This document shows positions 43,049 to 52,509 of a DNA stretch of 64,000 nt, one piece after another. Each line of letters opens with the position of its first letter. Positions within the stretch are counted from its first letter, which is position 1. The position numbers were made by a program, and so were the translations under genes. The notes beneath the pieces are model-generated. The model was not told the origin of the DNA and did no database searches. It saw only the letters and a program-made list of their open reading frames with translations. Source of the DNA: Novosphingobium sp. (lineage in GTDB: Bacteria > Pseudomonadota > Alphaproteobacteria > Sphingomonadales > Sphingomonadaceae); assembly GCF_027489515.1 (NCBI RefSeq), contig NZ_JAIXZS010000110.1, positions 1 through 64,000 of the forward strand. Direction: 5' to 3'.

Positions 43049-44328
43049 GGCTGCGCCCCTTGAGCTGGCTCGAGGACGAGATCGCGTGTGATCATGACCC
43101 GGATGGCAAAGCCCGGCCGGACGGCGAGTGTCGGCGGCACGTTGATTTCACGCTGCACGACCTGCCGCCCGGTCTGGTTGACCGTGTCCTGCATGCCGTA
43201 TCGCAGCGCCCGGGTCAGGTCATCGTCGCCCTGAGCCACGAGTTGCGTACCGGCGCCGAGCAGGGTCGAGACCATCGCGGCCTTGAGCATATTGCCCCAG
43301 TGATAGTTCACCTTGTCCTGCGCCCCCGACATGCCGGAAGCATCGGCGCCGGGCTGGCGGTCGAGCAAGATCGAGCGGCCGCCGGGAAGGATAAGGCGAT
43401 CCCAGGCCAGCAGCACCCGGTTCTGCCCGGCCGAAACCTCGCTGTCATATTCGCCGATCAGCCGCGCCCCTTGCGGGATCAGCAGGATGCGGCCCGTCGC
43501 GCTGTCATAGACATTCTGTGTCACCTGGGCGGTGATCTGGCCCGGCAGGTCCGAACGGATGCCGGTGATGAGCGCTGCCGGAATGACGCTGCCCGCCTGC
43601 ACCATATTGGCCGAGGCTGGCGCCATGATCCGCTCATTGCTGACGACGGCGCGATTCCCTCCATTTGCAAGGAAAGCGCGTTTCGCGGCCTGGCCGGTGG
43701 GCTGGGCAGCTGGCGCCGCGCCAGCACCATCGCCCGCTGAGACCGTGCGGGCCGTCTGCGCGCCATCGCCGGCGTTCGCGGCAGAAGCAGAGCGCGCGCC
43801 TTCAGCGCCAAGGAACAGCTTGCTGGCTCTTGCTGATTCCCGCTCCTGCATCACGCGCTGACGGGCCTGCTCCGCGGCGGCGAGACGCGGATCGGGCTGT
43901 CCCGCTGCCGGTCCCATCGGCGGCACCGGCACGCTCTGCCCATTCTGCTGCGCTGACAGGATTGGCCGCCCCAGATCGCCCGGCATCGGCTGCCCCAATT
44001 TCGGCACCTTGTCATAGCTCGCCGGCGCCGCCGTCACGATATCGGCTTTGTTATGGCTGCTGGTATCGACGAGATTGACGGGCGCGCCATGCTGGACCGG
44101 CCGGAGGGCGTAGAGCAGCGACCCGCCGATGCCGAGGCCTGCGACCATGCCCAACACGGCAAGTGCCTTGCGCGACAGCCGCGTGACGCGCGGCGGTGGG
44201 CCGCCCAGGCGGAAGGCCGCCGGATTGCCCGCTACCTCCGACTGTCCCGGAGCAGCGCTGGAAGACGGTGCGACAGCAGCCACCGGAGCCACCTCAGCCT
44301 GGTCTTCTTCCCGTTCCGGCCCGTTCAT
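43045..44328 (-). CDS. trbI: TrbI (VirB10-type) T4SS channel protein
   Basis: This is a 427-residue protein with a cytoplasmic N-terminus, one inner-membrane helix (RKALAVLGMVAGLGIGGSLLYAL near residue 54), a Pro/Ala/Gln-rich periplasmic linker, and the VirB10 C-domain: GSVIPAALITGIRSDLPGQI, LLIPQGARLIGEYDSEVSAG, SILLDRQPGADASG and RPGFAIRVMITRDLVL. It spans both membranes and links energy to the outer channel. The ATG at 44328 overlaps the trbG stop. Confidence 0.93.
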   Translation of the reverse strand: MNGPEREEDQAEVAPVAAVAPSSSAAPGQSEVAGNPAAFRLGGPPPRVTRLSRKALAVLGMVAGLGIGGSLLYALRPVQHGAPVNLVDTSSHNKADIVTAAPASYDKVPKLGQPMPGDLGRPILSAQQNGQSVPVPPMGPAAGQPDPRLAAAEQARQRVMQERESARASKLFLGAEGARSASAANAGDGAQTARTVSAGDGAGAAPAAQPTGQAAKRAFLANGGNRAVVSNERIMAPASANMVQAGSVIPAALITGIRSDLPGQITAQVTQNVYDSATGRILLIPQGARLIGEYDSEVSAGQNRVLLAWDRLILPGGRSILLDRQPGADASGMSGAQDKVNYHWGNMLKAAMVSTLLGAGTQLVAQGDDDLTRALRYGMQDTVNQTGRQVVQREINVPPTLAVRPGFAIRVMITRDLVLEPAQGAQP

Positions 44329-45344
44329 GACGCCCTCCGCGACTTGTCGGCCTGGCGCTCGATCGTGACCCGCTGCTCGGCCTTGTGGGTGGCGAGCCGC
44401 AACTCGGCCACATCGAACAGCCGGTCGACAATCATGTAGCGGCCCGAGACGCGATAGTTGACCAGTTCCGCCTTGCCATCGGCACCGCGAACGAAGAGCG
44501 GCGGCATCTCGCCGGTGGCGATCCCGTCTGGAAACTCGATCATCACCTGACGGCCATCGTCGAAGACCCGCTCCGGACGCCAGGCCACCTTGTCGCCGGA
44601 CAGCCGATAGCGGAAGTTCAAACCTTCCACATCGACGCCGGTGGCTGCCGGCGCGCTGCGTTCGCGCTCGGCATTGGCGAGGCGCAGCGCGATGAGCTGG
44701 TCGGCGGGATAAGTCCAGGAGACCGAGGCCATATAGGTCGAACCCGTCGCGCGCAGTTCGAGATGATAGGTGCGCCGGTCGGTGTTGATGATGAGGTTGG
44801 TGCCGATTTCGGCCCGTGTGGGCTTGACCAGGATATGCACGCGCTTCGCGGCGCCGGCGCCGCTCACCGTATCGCCGATGATCCAGCGCACGGTGTCCCC
44901 GGCCGCGACCGGCCCGGAGCCGACCAGTTCTTCGCCTTCCTCGAGCGCGATGTCGGTGACCTGGCCGGGGGCGGTATAGACCTGATAGAGCGCGCCATCG
45001 GCATAGGGATATTGCTGGATGGCGTTGAAATAGCCGCCCTTGCTCGGCTGCACGCGGGCCGCGGCGTTGGCGGCGGTGACGCGGCGCTGTGGATCCGCCG
45101 GTTCTCGGGCGCCCGCCGGGGCTTCGGCGGGTTTCAGCTGGCCGGGAAGCGGGAGCGGCGTCGGCACGCTGACGATTCGGACCGGAAGGCGCGGTTCGGC
45201 CGCTGGAGTTGCCGCGACCATCGGCGCAGGCGTCGCCTTGCGGCTCCGTGCCTCGGCAATGCCGCCGATCGGCAGCAGCGAGACGGAAGCGAACAGGCAG
45301 AACAGCGCACCGGGGCGCGCCCTCGCGGGAGACAGGCAGATCAT
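44325..45344 (-). CDS. trbG: TrbG (VirB9-type) T4SS outer-membrane complex protein
   Basis: This 339-residue protein has a signal peptide and Pro/Ala-rich front part, then the VirB9 domain: VYTAPGQVTDIALEEGEELV, DTVRWIIGD, TNLIINTDRRTYHLELRATG, YMASVSWTYP and the C-terminal NFRYRLSG, VFDDGRQVMIEFP motif. It forms the outer layer of the core complex with TrbI. It overlaps trbI and trbF by 4 bp each. Confidence 0.93.
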   Translation of the reverse strand: MICLSPARARPGALFCLFASVSLLPIGGIAEARSRKATPAPMVAATPAAEPRLPVRIVSVPTPLPLPGQLKPAEAPAGAREPADPQRRVTAANAAARVQPSKGGYFNAIQQYPYADGALYQVYTAPGQVTDIALEEGEELVGSGPVAAGDTVRWIIGDTVSGAGAAKRVHILVKPTRAEIGTNLIINTDRRTYHLELRATGSTYMASVSWTYPADQLIALRLANAERERSAPAATGVDVEGLNFRYRLSGDKVAWRPERVFDDGRQVMIEFPDGIATGEMPPLFVRGADGKAELVNYRVSGRYMIVDRLFDVAELRLATHKAEQRVTIERQADKSRRAS

Positions 45345-46024
45345 GGGTTGAGTTCCTTCGACCAGTTGAGATTGGCGACAAAGACCCCGAGCGGGTTCTT
45401 CTGGAGAGCTTGGGGATCGCGCGGGGTCTGGACGGCGATGGTCAGGATCGCCGACCAGCGCGCGGTTTCGGAAAGGGCGCCATCGACATAGCGGCGCTCG
45501 GTCCAGGCCACGCGGAAGCTGTCATTCGAGGCGCGGATCACGCTCGACACATCGACCGCGACCTGCACCTTGCCGAGCTGTGCGAATGGATCGTTGGCGC
45601 GGGCATAATCGTTGAGGAACAGCGCGCCCTTGTCGGTCGCGAAGTCATAGGCACGTAGCCAGTTCTGCCGCAGCACGATCCCGTCGGCGGGAATGGAGCG
45701 GACATTCTCGATGAAACGGGCAAGATGGAACGCAATCTGCGGATCGGTGGGACGGTAATCGGCGTCGGCGGGCGCGACGCCGCGCGCTTCACCCAGCTTG
45801 TCGACCTCGACCACCCAGGGGGTGATGGTGCCCCGTGCCGACTGCCAGACGAGGCCACCGGCAAGGCCTCCCGAGAGCGCGAGGCAGCCGAAAAAGGCGA
45901 GCCTCCAGTTCCTGGCCTGGACACGCGCGGAGCCGATGCGGTCGTCCCAGACCTGGGCTGCTCGCTGATAGGGGGTGATGGGTTCGGGCGATTGCCCGTA
46001 GCGGATCGATGGTCGCTTGAACAT
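45341..46024 (-). CDS. trbF: TrbF (VirB8-type) T4SS assembly protein
   Basis: This 227-residue protein has a short cytoplasmic start (YGQSPEPITPYQRAAQVWDD), one membrane helix (WRLAFFGCLALSGGLAGGLVW) and a periplasmic NTF2-like domain with RPTDPQIAFHLARFIENVRS and TARWSAILTIAVQTPRDPQA. It nucleates assembly and contacts TrbI and TrbG. It is 6 bp downstream of trbL. Confidence 0.93.
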   Translation of the reverse strand: MFKRPSIRYGQSPEPITPYQRAAQVWDDRIGSARVQARNWRLAFFGCLALSGGLAGGLVWQSARGTITPWVVEVDKLGEARGVAPADADYRPTDPQIAFHLARFIENVRSIPADGIVLRQNWLRAYDFATDKGALFLNDYARANDPFAQLGKVQVAVDVSSVIRASNDSFRVAWTERRYVDGALSETARWSAILTIAVQTPRDPQALQKNPLGVFVANLNWSKELNP

Positions 46025-46030
46025 TGGGTG

Positions 46031-47350
46031 TCAGTCCTTCTGCGAGAGGTCGGGACCGGCGCCGCCGCCATGGCTGTCGCCGCCCTTCAGGGTATGAGCG
46101 GCCATATTGGCGCCCTGGGTGATCGCTTGCCGGCGCTTCATGGCTACGGCCCAGGCGGGCTGTCCGGTCGCCGCCGAGCCGGTGGCGGGTGATGCGGCAG
46201 CAGAGGCCTGCGCGCCCGCACTGGCTGCGGTGCCTGCCGCCGCGTTCTGGCCATCGGCATAGCTTTGCTTGAGCGATTGAGCCGCCCGGCGCAGTGGCGA
46301 GACCGCCGCGCCGCCAGCGCTCTTGCCGACATTGGCGAGCCCTGCCCCGACGGCTGCCGCCCCGGACTGTCCCGCCGCGCCGGCGCTGTAGGCACCCGAT
46401 GCCGCGCCTGCGGTCCGCGCCATGCCGGTCGCGGCGCTGCCGGCCATGCCCATCGCCGCGCCCCCGGCGAGCCGGGCACCGGCCACACCGCCGCCCAATG
46501 TCGCACCCGCGGCCAGCGCCGTGCCCGCCGCCGCACCGGCGCCAAGCTGGGGTCCGCCGGCGACGATGCCATTGGCGATGCCCGGCCCGAAAATGCCGAG
46601 GCCAAGCAGGGTCAGGGCGGCGAGCGCGATCGCCATCACCTGTTCGACCGTGGGATCAGCGCCCAGTCCGGCCGAGGTAAACTGGCTGAACAAGGTGGTG
46701 CCGATACCGGTGATGACGGCAAGGACGAGGAGCTTGATCCCTGAGGAGATGATGTGCCCCAGCACCTTCTCGGCCATGAAGGCGGTGCGGCCGAAGAAGG
46801 CGAAAGGCAGGAGCACGAAGCCGGCAAGGGTCACCAGCTTGAACTCGACGATGGTGATGAAGACCTGGATGGCGAGGACGAAGAAGGCCAGCACCACGAT
46901 CAACCAGGCGATCAGCAGGACGAGGATCTGCACGAAATTGGTGAAGAGGCCGACCGGTCCCAGCAGGTCGGCGGTCGCATCGAGCAGCGGCTTGCCTGCG
47001 GTGAGACCGGTGGCGGCGACGGTGCCGGGCTTCATGAAATCGGCGAGCGCCATGCCGCCGCCCGAGGCCTTTAAACCCAGACCGGCGAAGCTTTCGAACA
47101 GGATGTTGGCGAGGTTCGAGAAATTGCCGATGATATAAGCGAAGACGCCGATGTAGAGCGTCTTGCGGATCAGGCGCTGAAGCACATCCTCGTCCGCGCC
47201 CCAGGCCCAGAACAGGGCGGCGATCGTCACATCGATGACGATGAGGGTCGAGGAGAGGAAGCCGACCTCGCCGCCAAGCAGCCCGAAGCCGGAATCGATA
47301 TAGTGAGTGAAGACCGACAGGAAGCTGTCGATGACGCCAGTGTCGTTCAT
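46031..47350 (-). CDS. trbL: TrbL (VirB6-type) polytopic T4SS protein
   Basis: This is a 439-residue inner-membrane protein. The first 280 residues hold about six helices (SSTLIVIDVTIAALFWAWG, LIAWLIVVLAFFVLAIQVFI, LGIFGPGIANGIVAGG); the remainder is a Gly/Ala/Ser-rich cytoplasmic or periplasmic tail, usual for TrbL. It forms part of the inner-membrane channel. It overlaps trbK-alt by 4 bp. Confidence 0.93.
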   Translation of the reverse strand: MNDTGVIDSFLSVFTHYIDSGFGLLGGEVGFLSSTLIVIDVTIAALFWAWGADEDVLQRLIRKTLYIGVFAYIIGNFSNLANILFESFAGLGLKASGGGMALADFMKPGTVAATGLTAGKPLLDATADLLGPVGLFTNFVQILVLLIAWLIVVLAFFVLAIQVFITIVEFKLVTLAGFVLLPFAFFGRTAFMAEKVLGHIISSGIKLLVLAVITGIGTTLFSQFTSAGLGADPTVEQVMAIALAALTLLGLGIFGPGIANGIVAGGPQLGAGAAAGTALAAGATLGGGVAGARLAGGAAMGMAGSAATGMARTAGAASGAYSAGAAGQSGAAAVGAGLANVGKSAGGAAVSPLRRAAQSLKQSYADGQNAAAGTAASAGAQASAAASPATGSAATGQPAWAVAMKRRQAITQGANMAAHTLKGGDSHGGGAGPDLSQKD

Positions 47351-47610
47351 GGACGCTGATCCTCTCCAAAGAAGTGGCGGCGGCGTGCTTCCCAGGCGGC
47401 TTCGCAGCCGGAATCGGGCATGGTGAGCGTGCGGCAGCGGGCGAGGTTGCGGCTCGCCGGACCGGGGGCGCCGCCGGCCGCCGCGCGCACATCCGCAGCC
47501 CCGCTTCCCCGCCCACCGCTTTCCGGCCGGACCATCGCGATGCCGACCGTCACGGCCAGCATGGCGATACCGAGCGCCGCCGCGAGCAGGAGCTTGCCCG
47601 GCCGACGCAT
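47347..47610 (-). CDS. TrbK-alt, putative entry-exclusion lipoprotein/membrane protein
   Basis: This 87-residue protein has one N-terminal helix (KLLLAAALGIAMLAVTVGIAM) and the C-terminal CRTLTMPDSGCEAAWEARRRHFFG, the hallmark of TrbK-alt proteins found between trbJ and trbL. In plasmids TrbK prevents entry of like elements. Its presence ties this operon to conjugative ancestry. The ATG at 47610 overlaps the trbJ stop. Confidence 0.85.
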   Translation of the reverse strand: MRRPGKLLLAAALGIAMLAVTVGIAMVRPESGGRGSGAADVRAAAGGAPGPASRNLARCRTLTMPDSGCEAAWEARRRHFFGEDQRP

Positions 47611-47611
47611 G

Positions 47612-48328
47612 TCAGTTGCCCCGGAAACGGCGGAAGCGCTCACGCCCTTCCGCCTCGGTGGCGGCGTTGCGCGCGGCTTCAAGCGATTGCGCACGGCCTT
47701 GCGCGGCGACCGCCGCGGTCAGGTCGGCGAGTTGCTGAGACTGGAGCGCGAGCAGCTGGTTGCCGGCCTGCGCGGCCTGCAGCGCGCCGCTCGCCGACTG
47801 GCTGGCGCTGACCAACGTGTCGATGCTCACCTTGGCCCCATCGATGTTGCCGACGACACCGGCCTGCACCTGTAGCGCATCCTGGAAGGCACCGACGCTG
47901 TCTTTCCAGCGATCCTCGGCATTGGCGACCATCTGCGCCTGCGAGGCGGAGAGGTTCGCGCCGCTGTAGCGGGAGGTGAAAGCGCTCTGGATGTCCTGCA
48001 CATTGTAGGCAATGCGCTGGGCCTGGCCGAGGAGCTGGCGTGTTTGCTGGACCTGGGCCTGCAGGGTCGAGAGCGTCGAGATCGGCAGGCTGGTGAGATT
48101 CTTCGCTTCGTTGATAAGGCTGGTCGCCTGATTCTCGATCTGGCGGATCTGATTGTTGATCTGTTCGAGCGAGCGGGCAGCGGTCAGCACATTCTGCGCA
48201 TAGTTGCTGGGATCATAGACGATCCCACCGAACTGCGCCTGCGCCGGCGTGGTCAGCACCGGTCCCGCGGCCACCGACAAGATGATGACACCAGCCAGCA
48301 AGGCGCGGCGAAGCGAACACTGTTTCAT
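47612..48328 (-). CDS. trbJ: TrbJ (VirB5-type) T4SS pilus-tip protein
   Basis: This 238-residue exported protein has a signal peptide cut near PAQAQFGG, then GGIVYDPSNYAQNVLTAARS and a long helical coil with QINNQIRQIENQATSLINEA and a C-terminal tract rich in Gln and Ala. This is the typical TrbJ layout. It is thought to sit at the pilus tip and mediate contact. It overlaps trbE by 4 bp. Confidence 0.93.
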   Translation of the reverse strand: MKQCSLRRALLAGVIILSVAAGPVLTTPAQAQFGGIVYDPSNYAQNVLTAARSLEQINNQIRQIENQATSLINEAKNLTSLPISTLSTLQAQVQQTRQLLGQAQRIAYNVQDIQSAFTSRYSGANLSASQAQMVANAEDRWKDSVGAFQDALQVQAGVVGNIDGAKVSIDTLVSASQSASGALQAAQAGNQLLALQSQQLADLTAAVAAQGRAQSLEAARNAATEAEGRERFRRFRGN

Positions 48329-50814
48329 GATACAGACTCCTCGGGATCGAGCGGCAGCAAGGGATCGTCGTCCGAACCGGACGGGATCAGCGGATCGGGT
48401 AAGGAAAGCAGATCGGCAGCCCAGGGGAGGCCACGGTGGCGCAGCCAGGCCGCCGCAAAGCCGTGGCGGCCATGGCGGGCGACCACATCGTCGATCATGC
48501 GCTGATCGGTCTTGGCGGAGGCCGCCGCGAAGGCGAGCGCCACTTCGCCCAGCCCCAGATCGAACAGCCGATTGCCCCGGCGCGACTGGCAATAATAGTC
48601 GCGCTTGGGAGTGGCGCGGGACAGGATGTCGACTTGCCGTGCGTTGAGCCCGAAGCGTTCATAGATGCGGCGAATCTGCGGTTCGGCCGCGCGCTCATTG
48701 GGCAGGAAGATACGGGTCGGGCAGCTTTCGATGATCGCCGGGGCAATGCTCGATGTTTCGATGTCGGCGAGGCTCTGGGTCGCGAAGATGACGCTCGCAT
48801 TCTTCTTGCGCAGCGTCTTGAGCCATTCGCGCAGCTGCGCCGCGAAAGCCGGACTGTCGAGCACCAGCCAGCCTTCGTCGATGATGATGAGCGTGGGACG
48901 CCCGTCGAGCCGGCCTTCAATGCGGTGGAAAAGATAGGCGAGCACGGCGGCAGCCGAGGCCGCGCCGACCAGCCCTTCGGTCTCGAAGGCCTGGACTGAC
49001 GCTTCCCCCAGATGCTCGGTCTCCGCGTCGAGCAGCCGTCCCCACGGACCGCCGACGCAATAGGGCGCAAGCGCCTGTTTCAGTTCTTGAGCCTGGAGAA
49101 GAACGGCCAGGCCGGTGAGCGTGCGTTCGCCGATGGGCGCGGAGGCGAGCGAGGTGAGCGCGGCCCACAGGTGCTCCTTGGCAGCGGGATCGATGCTCAC
49201 CCCTTCACCTGCCAGGATCGCGGCCAGCCATTCGGCGGCCCAGGCGCGCTCGCCCGGTTCGTCGATCCGCGCAAGCGGCTGCAAGGTGACGCCGTCTCCG
49301 ACATCATCGCCGCTGAGCGCGCCGCCCAGATCCTGCCAGTCCCCGCCCATTCCGATCGCGGCTGCGCGGATCGAACCGCCGAAGTCGAAGGCGAAGATCT
49401 GGTTGTCCTCATAGCGGCGAAACTGCATCGCCATGAGCGCCAGCAGCACGGACTTGCCCGCACCGGTCGGCCCGACGATCAGCGTATGACCGACATCGCC
49501 GACGTGAAGGGAAAGCCGGAACGGGGTCGACCCTTCGGTCTTGCCGTAGAGCAGAGGGGGAGCGCCGAAGTGCTCGTCCCGTTCCGGTCCCGCCCACACC
49601 GCTGACAGGGGGATCAGGTGGGCGAGGTTGAGCGTGGAAATGGGGGGCTGGCGGACATTGGCGTAGACGTGGCCGGGCAGTGACCCGAGCCAGGCCTCGA
49701 TCGCGTTCATCCCCTCGACGGTGCAGGTGAAGTCGCGGCTCTGGATGATCTTCTCGACCAGCCGCAGCTTTTCCGACGCCAGAGCGGAATCGCGGTCCCA
49801 GACCGTCACCGTGGCGGTGACATAGGCGATGCCGGCATGATCGGCGCCCAGTTCCTGCAGGGCAAGGTCGGCATCGGCCGCCTTGTTCGAGGCGTCGGAA
49901 TCCATGAGGACCGACTGCTCGTTGGTCATCACCTCCTTGAGGATCGCGGCGACCGACTTGCGCTTGGCAAACCATTGCCGCCGGATCCTGGTGAGCAGCT
50001 TCGTCGCGTCGGTCTTGTCGAGCATGATCGCGCGGGTCGACCAGCGATAGGCGAAGGCCTGCCGGTTGAGTTCGTCGAGCAGCCCCGGAAAGGTCGCGGT
50101 CGGAAAACCGGTGATGGTGAGGGTGCGCAGATGGTGCTCGCCCAGCCTGGGTTCGAGACCGCCGGTCAGGCCTTCATCGGTCAGCAGTGCGTCGAGATAG
50201 GCGGGTGTCTCGGGCACGCGCACCCGTTGCCGCTTCGTCGACACGCATGAATGGAGATAGGTCAGCGTCTGCCCGTCATCGAGCCAGGTGACCTCCGGCA
50301 TGAAGCCTTCGACCAGATGCAGGACGCGATCGGTTCGGTCGATGAAGCTTTTCAAAAGCTCATGCGGATCGACACCGGAGCCGGACCGCCCTTCATAAAG
50401 CCAGCTTTCGGCGCGCGCGGCGTCCTCGGCCGGCGGCATCCACAGGAGCGTCAGATAATAGAAGCTCTCGAAATGTGCGCCTTCCTCGCGGAACTGTTCA
50501 TAGCGTTCGCGATCAACCAGCGCGGAGACCGGATCGGGAAAGTCACTGTCGGGATAGTCCTGCGCCGGGCAGCGCTGGGCTTCGACGAACACGGCCCAGC
50601 CCGAGCCCAGCCGGCGCAGCGCATTGTTGAGCCGTGCGGTCACGGCCACCAGTTCGGCAGGTGTCGCGCTGTCGAGATCGGGGCCGCGGAAGCGCAGCGA
50701 CCGCTGGAACGCGCCGTCCTTGTTGAGCACGACGCCCTTTGCCACCAGCGCGACCCAGGGCAGGAAATCGGCGAGACGGGCCGCCTTGGAGCGATATTCG
50801 GAGAGGTTGATCAT
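48325..50814 (-). CDS. trbE: TrbE (VirB4-type) T4SS ATPase
   Basis: This 829-residue ATPase has the CagE/TrbE/VirB N-terminal domain (to about residue 400), Walker A LIVGPTGAGKSVLLALMAMQ (about 448), FAFDFGGS, Walker B PTLIIIDEGWLVLDSPAF and sensor VIFATQSLADIETS. It powers pilus biogenesis and translocation. Frame and all motifs are intact. It overlaps trbD and trbJ by 4 bp. Confidence 0.95.
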   Translation of the reverse strand: MINLSEYRSKAARLADFLPWVALVAKGVVLNKDGAFQRSLRFRGPDLDSATPAELVAVTARLNNALRRLGSGWAVFVEAQRCPAQDYPDSDFPDPVSALVDRERYEQFREEGAHFESFYYLTLLWMPPAEDAARAESWLYEGRSGSGVDPHELLKSFIDRTDRVLHLVEGFMPEVTWLDDGQTLTYLHSCVSTKRQRVRVPETPAYLDALLTDEGLTGGLEPRLGEHHLRTLTITGFPTATFPGLLDELNRQAFAYRWSTRAIMLDKTDATKLLTRIRRQWFAKRKSVAAILKEVMTNEQSVLMDSDASNKAADADLALQELGADHAGIAYVTATVTVWDRDSALASEKLRLVEKIIQSRDFTCTVEGMNAIEAWLGSLPGHVYANVRQPPISTLNLAHLIPLSAVWAGPERDEHFGAPPLLYGKTEGSTPFRLSLHVGDVGHTLIVGPTGAGKSVLLALMAMQFRRYEDNQIFAFDFGGSIRAAAIGMGGDWQDLGGALSGDDVGDGVTLQPLARIDEPGERAWAAEWLAAILAGEGVSIDPAAKEHLWAALTSLASAPIGERTLTGLAVLLQAQELKQALAPYCVGGPWGRLLDAETEHLGEASVQAFETEGLVGAASAAAVLAYLFHRIEGRLDGRPTLIIIDEGWLVLDSPAFAAQLREWLKTLRKKNASVIFATQSLADIETSSIAPAIIESCPTRIFLPNERAAEPQIRRIYERFGLNARQVDILSRATPKRDYYCQSRRGNRLFDLGLGEVALAFAAASAKTDQRMIDDVVARHGRHGFAAAWLRHRGLPWAADLLSLPDPLIPSGSDDDPLLPLDPEESVS

Positions 50815-51083
50815 GGCCGCATCCAGACAGGATATTTGAGGTGACGGCGGGCGACGTCGACGAACTGGGGATCGCGGCGTGCGGCCCAGACCGAGAGACC
50901 ATGGCCGATGGCCCAGAGCGCGAGGCCTGCGAGCCAGAGCCGCAAGCCCAGGCCCAGCGCGCCGGCGAGCGTCCCATTGACGATGGCAAGGCTGCGCGGG
51001 GCGCCCCCCAGCAATATGGGTTCGGACAGCGCCCGGTGGACCGGCGCCAGGTAGCCTGGCACCTCCTCGTCCCGGCCCTCCAT
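50811..51083 (-). CDS. trbD: TrbD (VirB3-type) T4SS membrane protein
   Basis: This is a 90-residue protein with one extended hydrophobic region (LAGALGLGLRLWLAGLALWAIG) after the conserved VPGYLAPVHRALSEPILLGGAPR start. This is standard TrbD/VirB3. It overlaps trbC by 1 bp and trbE by 4 bp. Confidence 0.92.
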   Translation of the reverse strand: MEGRDEEVPGYLAPVHRALSEPILLGGAPRSLAIVNGTLAGALGLGLRLWLAGLALWAIGHGLSVWAARRDPQFVDVARRHLKYPVWMRP

Positions 51084-51418
51084 CAGACCAGCGCTCCGCC
51101 GCCGAATGAGAAGAAGGAAAGGAAGAAGGAGGAGGCCGCGAAGGCGATCGACAGGCCGAAGACGATCTGGATCAGCCGCCGGAAACCGCCCGACGTATCG
51201 CCGAAGGCAAGGCCGAGGCCCGTGGCAATGATGATGATCACCGCGACGATCTTGGCGACCGGCCCCTCGATCGATTCGAGGATTGACTGGAGGGGGACTT
51301 CCCACGGCATGGAGGAGCCCGAGGCATAGGCCGGGCTCTGCAGCGCGATGAGGCCAACGCAGAGGGCAAGAGGCGCAACGCGCAGACGGTGCACAGCGCG
51401 GCGAGACAGATCGATCAT
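51083..51418 (-). CDS. trbC: TrbC (VirB2-type) pilin
   Basis: This 111-residue prepilin has a long leader with a hydrophobic core (LRVAPLALCVGLIALQSPAYA), then the mature pilin with two helices: AKIVAVIIIIATGLGLAFGD and the final LSIAFAASSFFLSFFSFGG. It polymerises into the conjugative pilus. It overlaps trbB by 4 bp. Confidence 0.93.
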   Translation of the reverse strand: MIDLSRRAVHRLRVAPLALCVGLIALQSPAYASGSSMPWEVPLQSILESIEGPVAKIVAVIIIIATGLGLAFGDTSGGFRRLIQIVFGLSIAFAASSFFLSFFSFGGGALV

Positions 51419-52398
51419 GGTTCTTCTCCGATGTCGGGGGTTGCAGGCATGAGGCGGTAGTCGCCGAGGACGGGATCGAGCCCTTCGACGCGCATGAGCT
51501 GGGCGAGGCGGCGCCCGGTGCCGTGCCGGACCAGCACGGCGACAAGGTCGATGGTTTCCGCGAGCAGGGCCCTGGGCACCGTGACCACGGCTTCCTGGAT
51601 GAGCTGTTCCATGCGGCGCAGAGCACCCATCGCCGTATTGGCGTGGATCGTGCCCACGCCACCCGGGTGGCCGGTGCCCCAGGCCTTGAGGAGATCGAGC
51701 GCTTCGGCGCCGCGCACCTCGCCGATCGGAATGCGATCGGGCCGCAGGCGCAGCGAGGAGCGGACAAGATCGGAAAGCGACGCGACACCGTCCCTGGTGC
51801 GCATGGCGACGAGGTTGGGCGCGGCGCATTGCAGTTCGCGGGTGTCCTCGATGAGCACCACGCGATCAGAGGTCTTGGCGACTTCGGCCAGAAGCGCATT
51901 GGTGAGCGTGGTCTTGCCGGTCCCGGTGCCGCCGGCAACGAGGATGTTGAGCCGGTCGGCCACGCCCCGACGCAGCACTTCAGCTTCGGCCCGGGACATG
52001 ATGTCCGCCGCGACATAATCATCAAGCGTGAAGACGGCGACAGCGGGTTTGCGGATGGCAAAGGCCGGTGCGCTTACGACCGGCGGCAGCAGCCCTTCGA
52101 ACCGCTCTCCGGTTTCCGGCAGTTCGGCCGAGACGCGCGGAGCGCCGCCATGAACTTCGGCCCCGACATGGTGGGCGACGAGGCGGATGATACGCTCGCC
52201 ATCGGCGGGCGAGAGCTGCTCCCCGCTGTCGCTGATCCCTTCACCCAGACGATCGATCCACAGGCGTCCATCCGGATTGAGCATGACTTCGGTGACGGCG
52301 GGATCGGCGAGCCAGGCCGCGATCGACGCGCCCATCGCGGTGCGCAGCATGCGCGCCCCGCGTGCATGGACTTCCGATCTCTGGCTGGCTGCGCCCAT
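51415..52398 (-). CDS. trbB: TrbB (VirB11-type) T4SS ATPase
   Basis: This 327-residue traffic ATPase has an N-terminal domain with DPAVTEVMLNPDGRLWIDRL, then Walker A LVAGGTGTGKTTLTNALLAE (about residue 150), Asp box VLIEDTRELQ, Walker B RIPIGEVRGAEALDLLKAW and His box GGVGTIHANTA. The ATG at 52398 is preferred over the TTG at 52431 because GGGGA stands 7 bp before it. It is the first gene of the trb operon. Usually a coupling protein (traG) and relaxase lie upstream; here they are absent. Confidence 0.93.
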   Translation of the reverse strand: MGAASQRSEVHARGARMLRTAMGASIAAWLADPAVTEVMLNPDGRLWIDRLGEGISDSGEQLSPADGERIIRLVAHHVGAEVHGGAPRVSAELPETGERFEGLLPPVVSAPAFAIRKPAVAVFTLDDYVAADIMSRAEAEVLRRGVADRLNILVAGGTGTGKTTLTNALLAEVAKTSDRVVLIEDTRELQCAAPNLVAMRTRDGVASLSDLVRSSLRLRPDRIPIGEVRGAEALDLLKAWGTGHPGGVGTIHANTAMGALRRMEQLIQEAVVTVPRALLAETIDLVAVLVRHGTGRRLAQLMRVEGLDPVLGDYRLMPATPDIGEEP

Positions 52399-52509
52399 GG
52401 ATATGTCCCCGTTCGAGAGCGCCGGCGACAAACCGCTCGGCGCGATGGGGATGAGTAAGAGACGCAGAAAAGCGTGGGCTTCAACAGCTATATGCGGCGG
52501 GAGAAGGTT

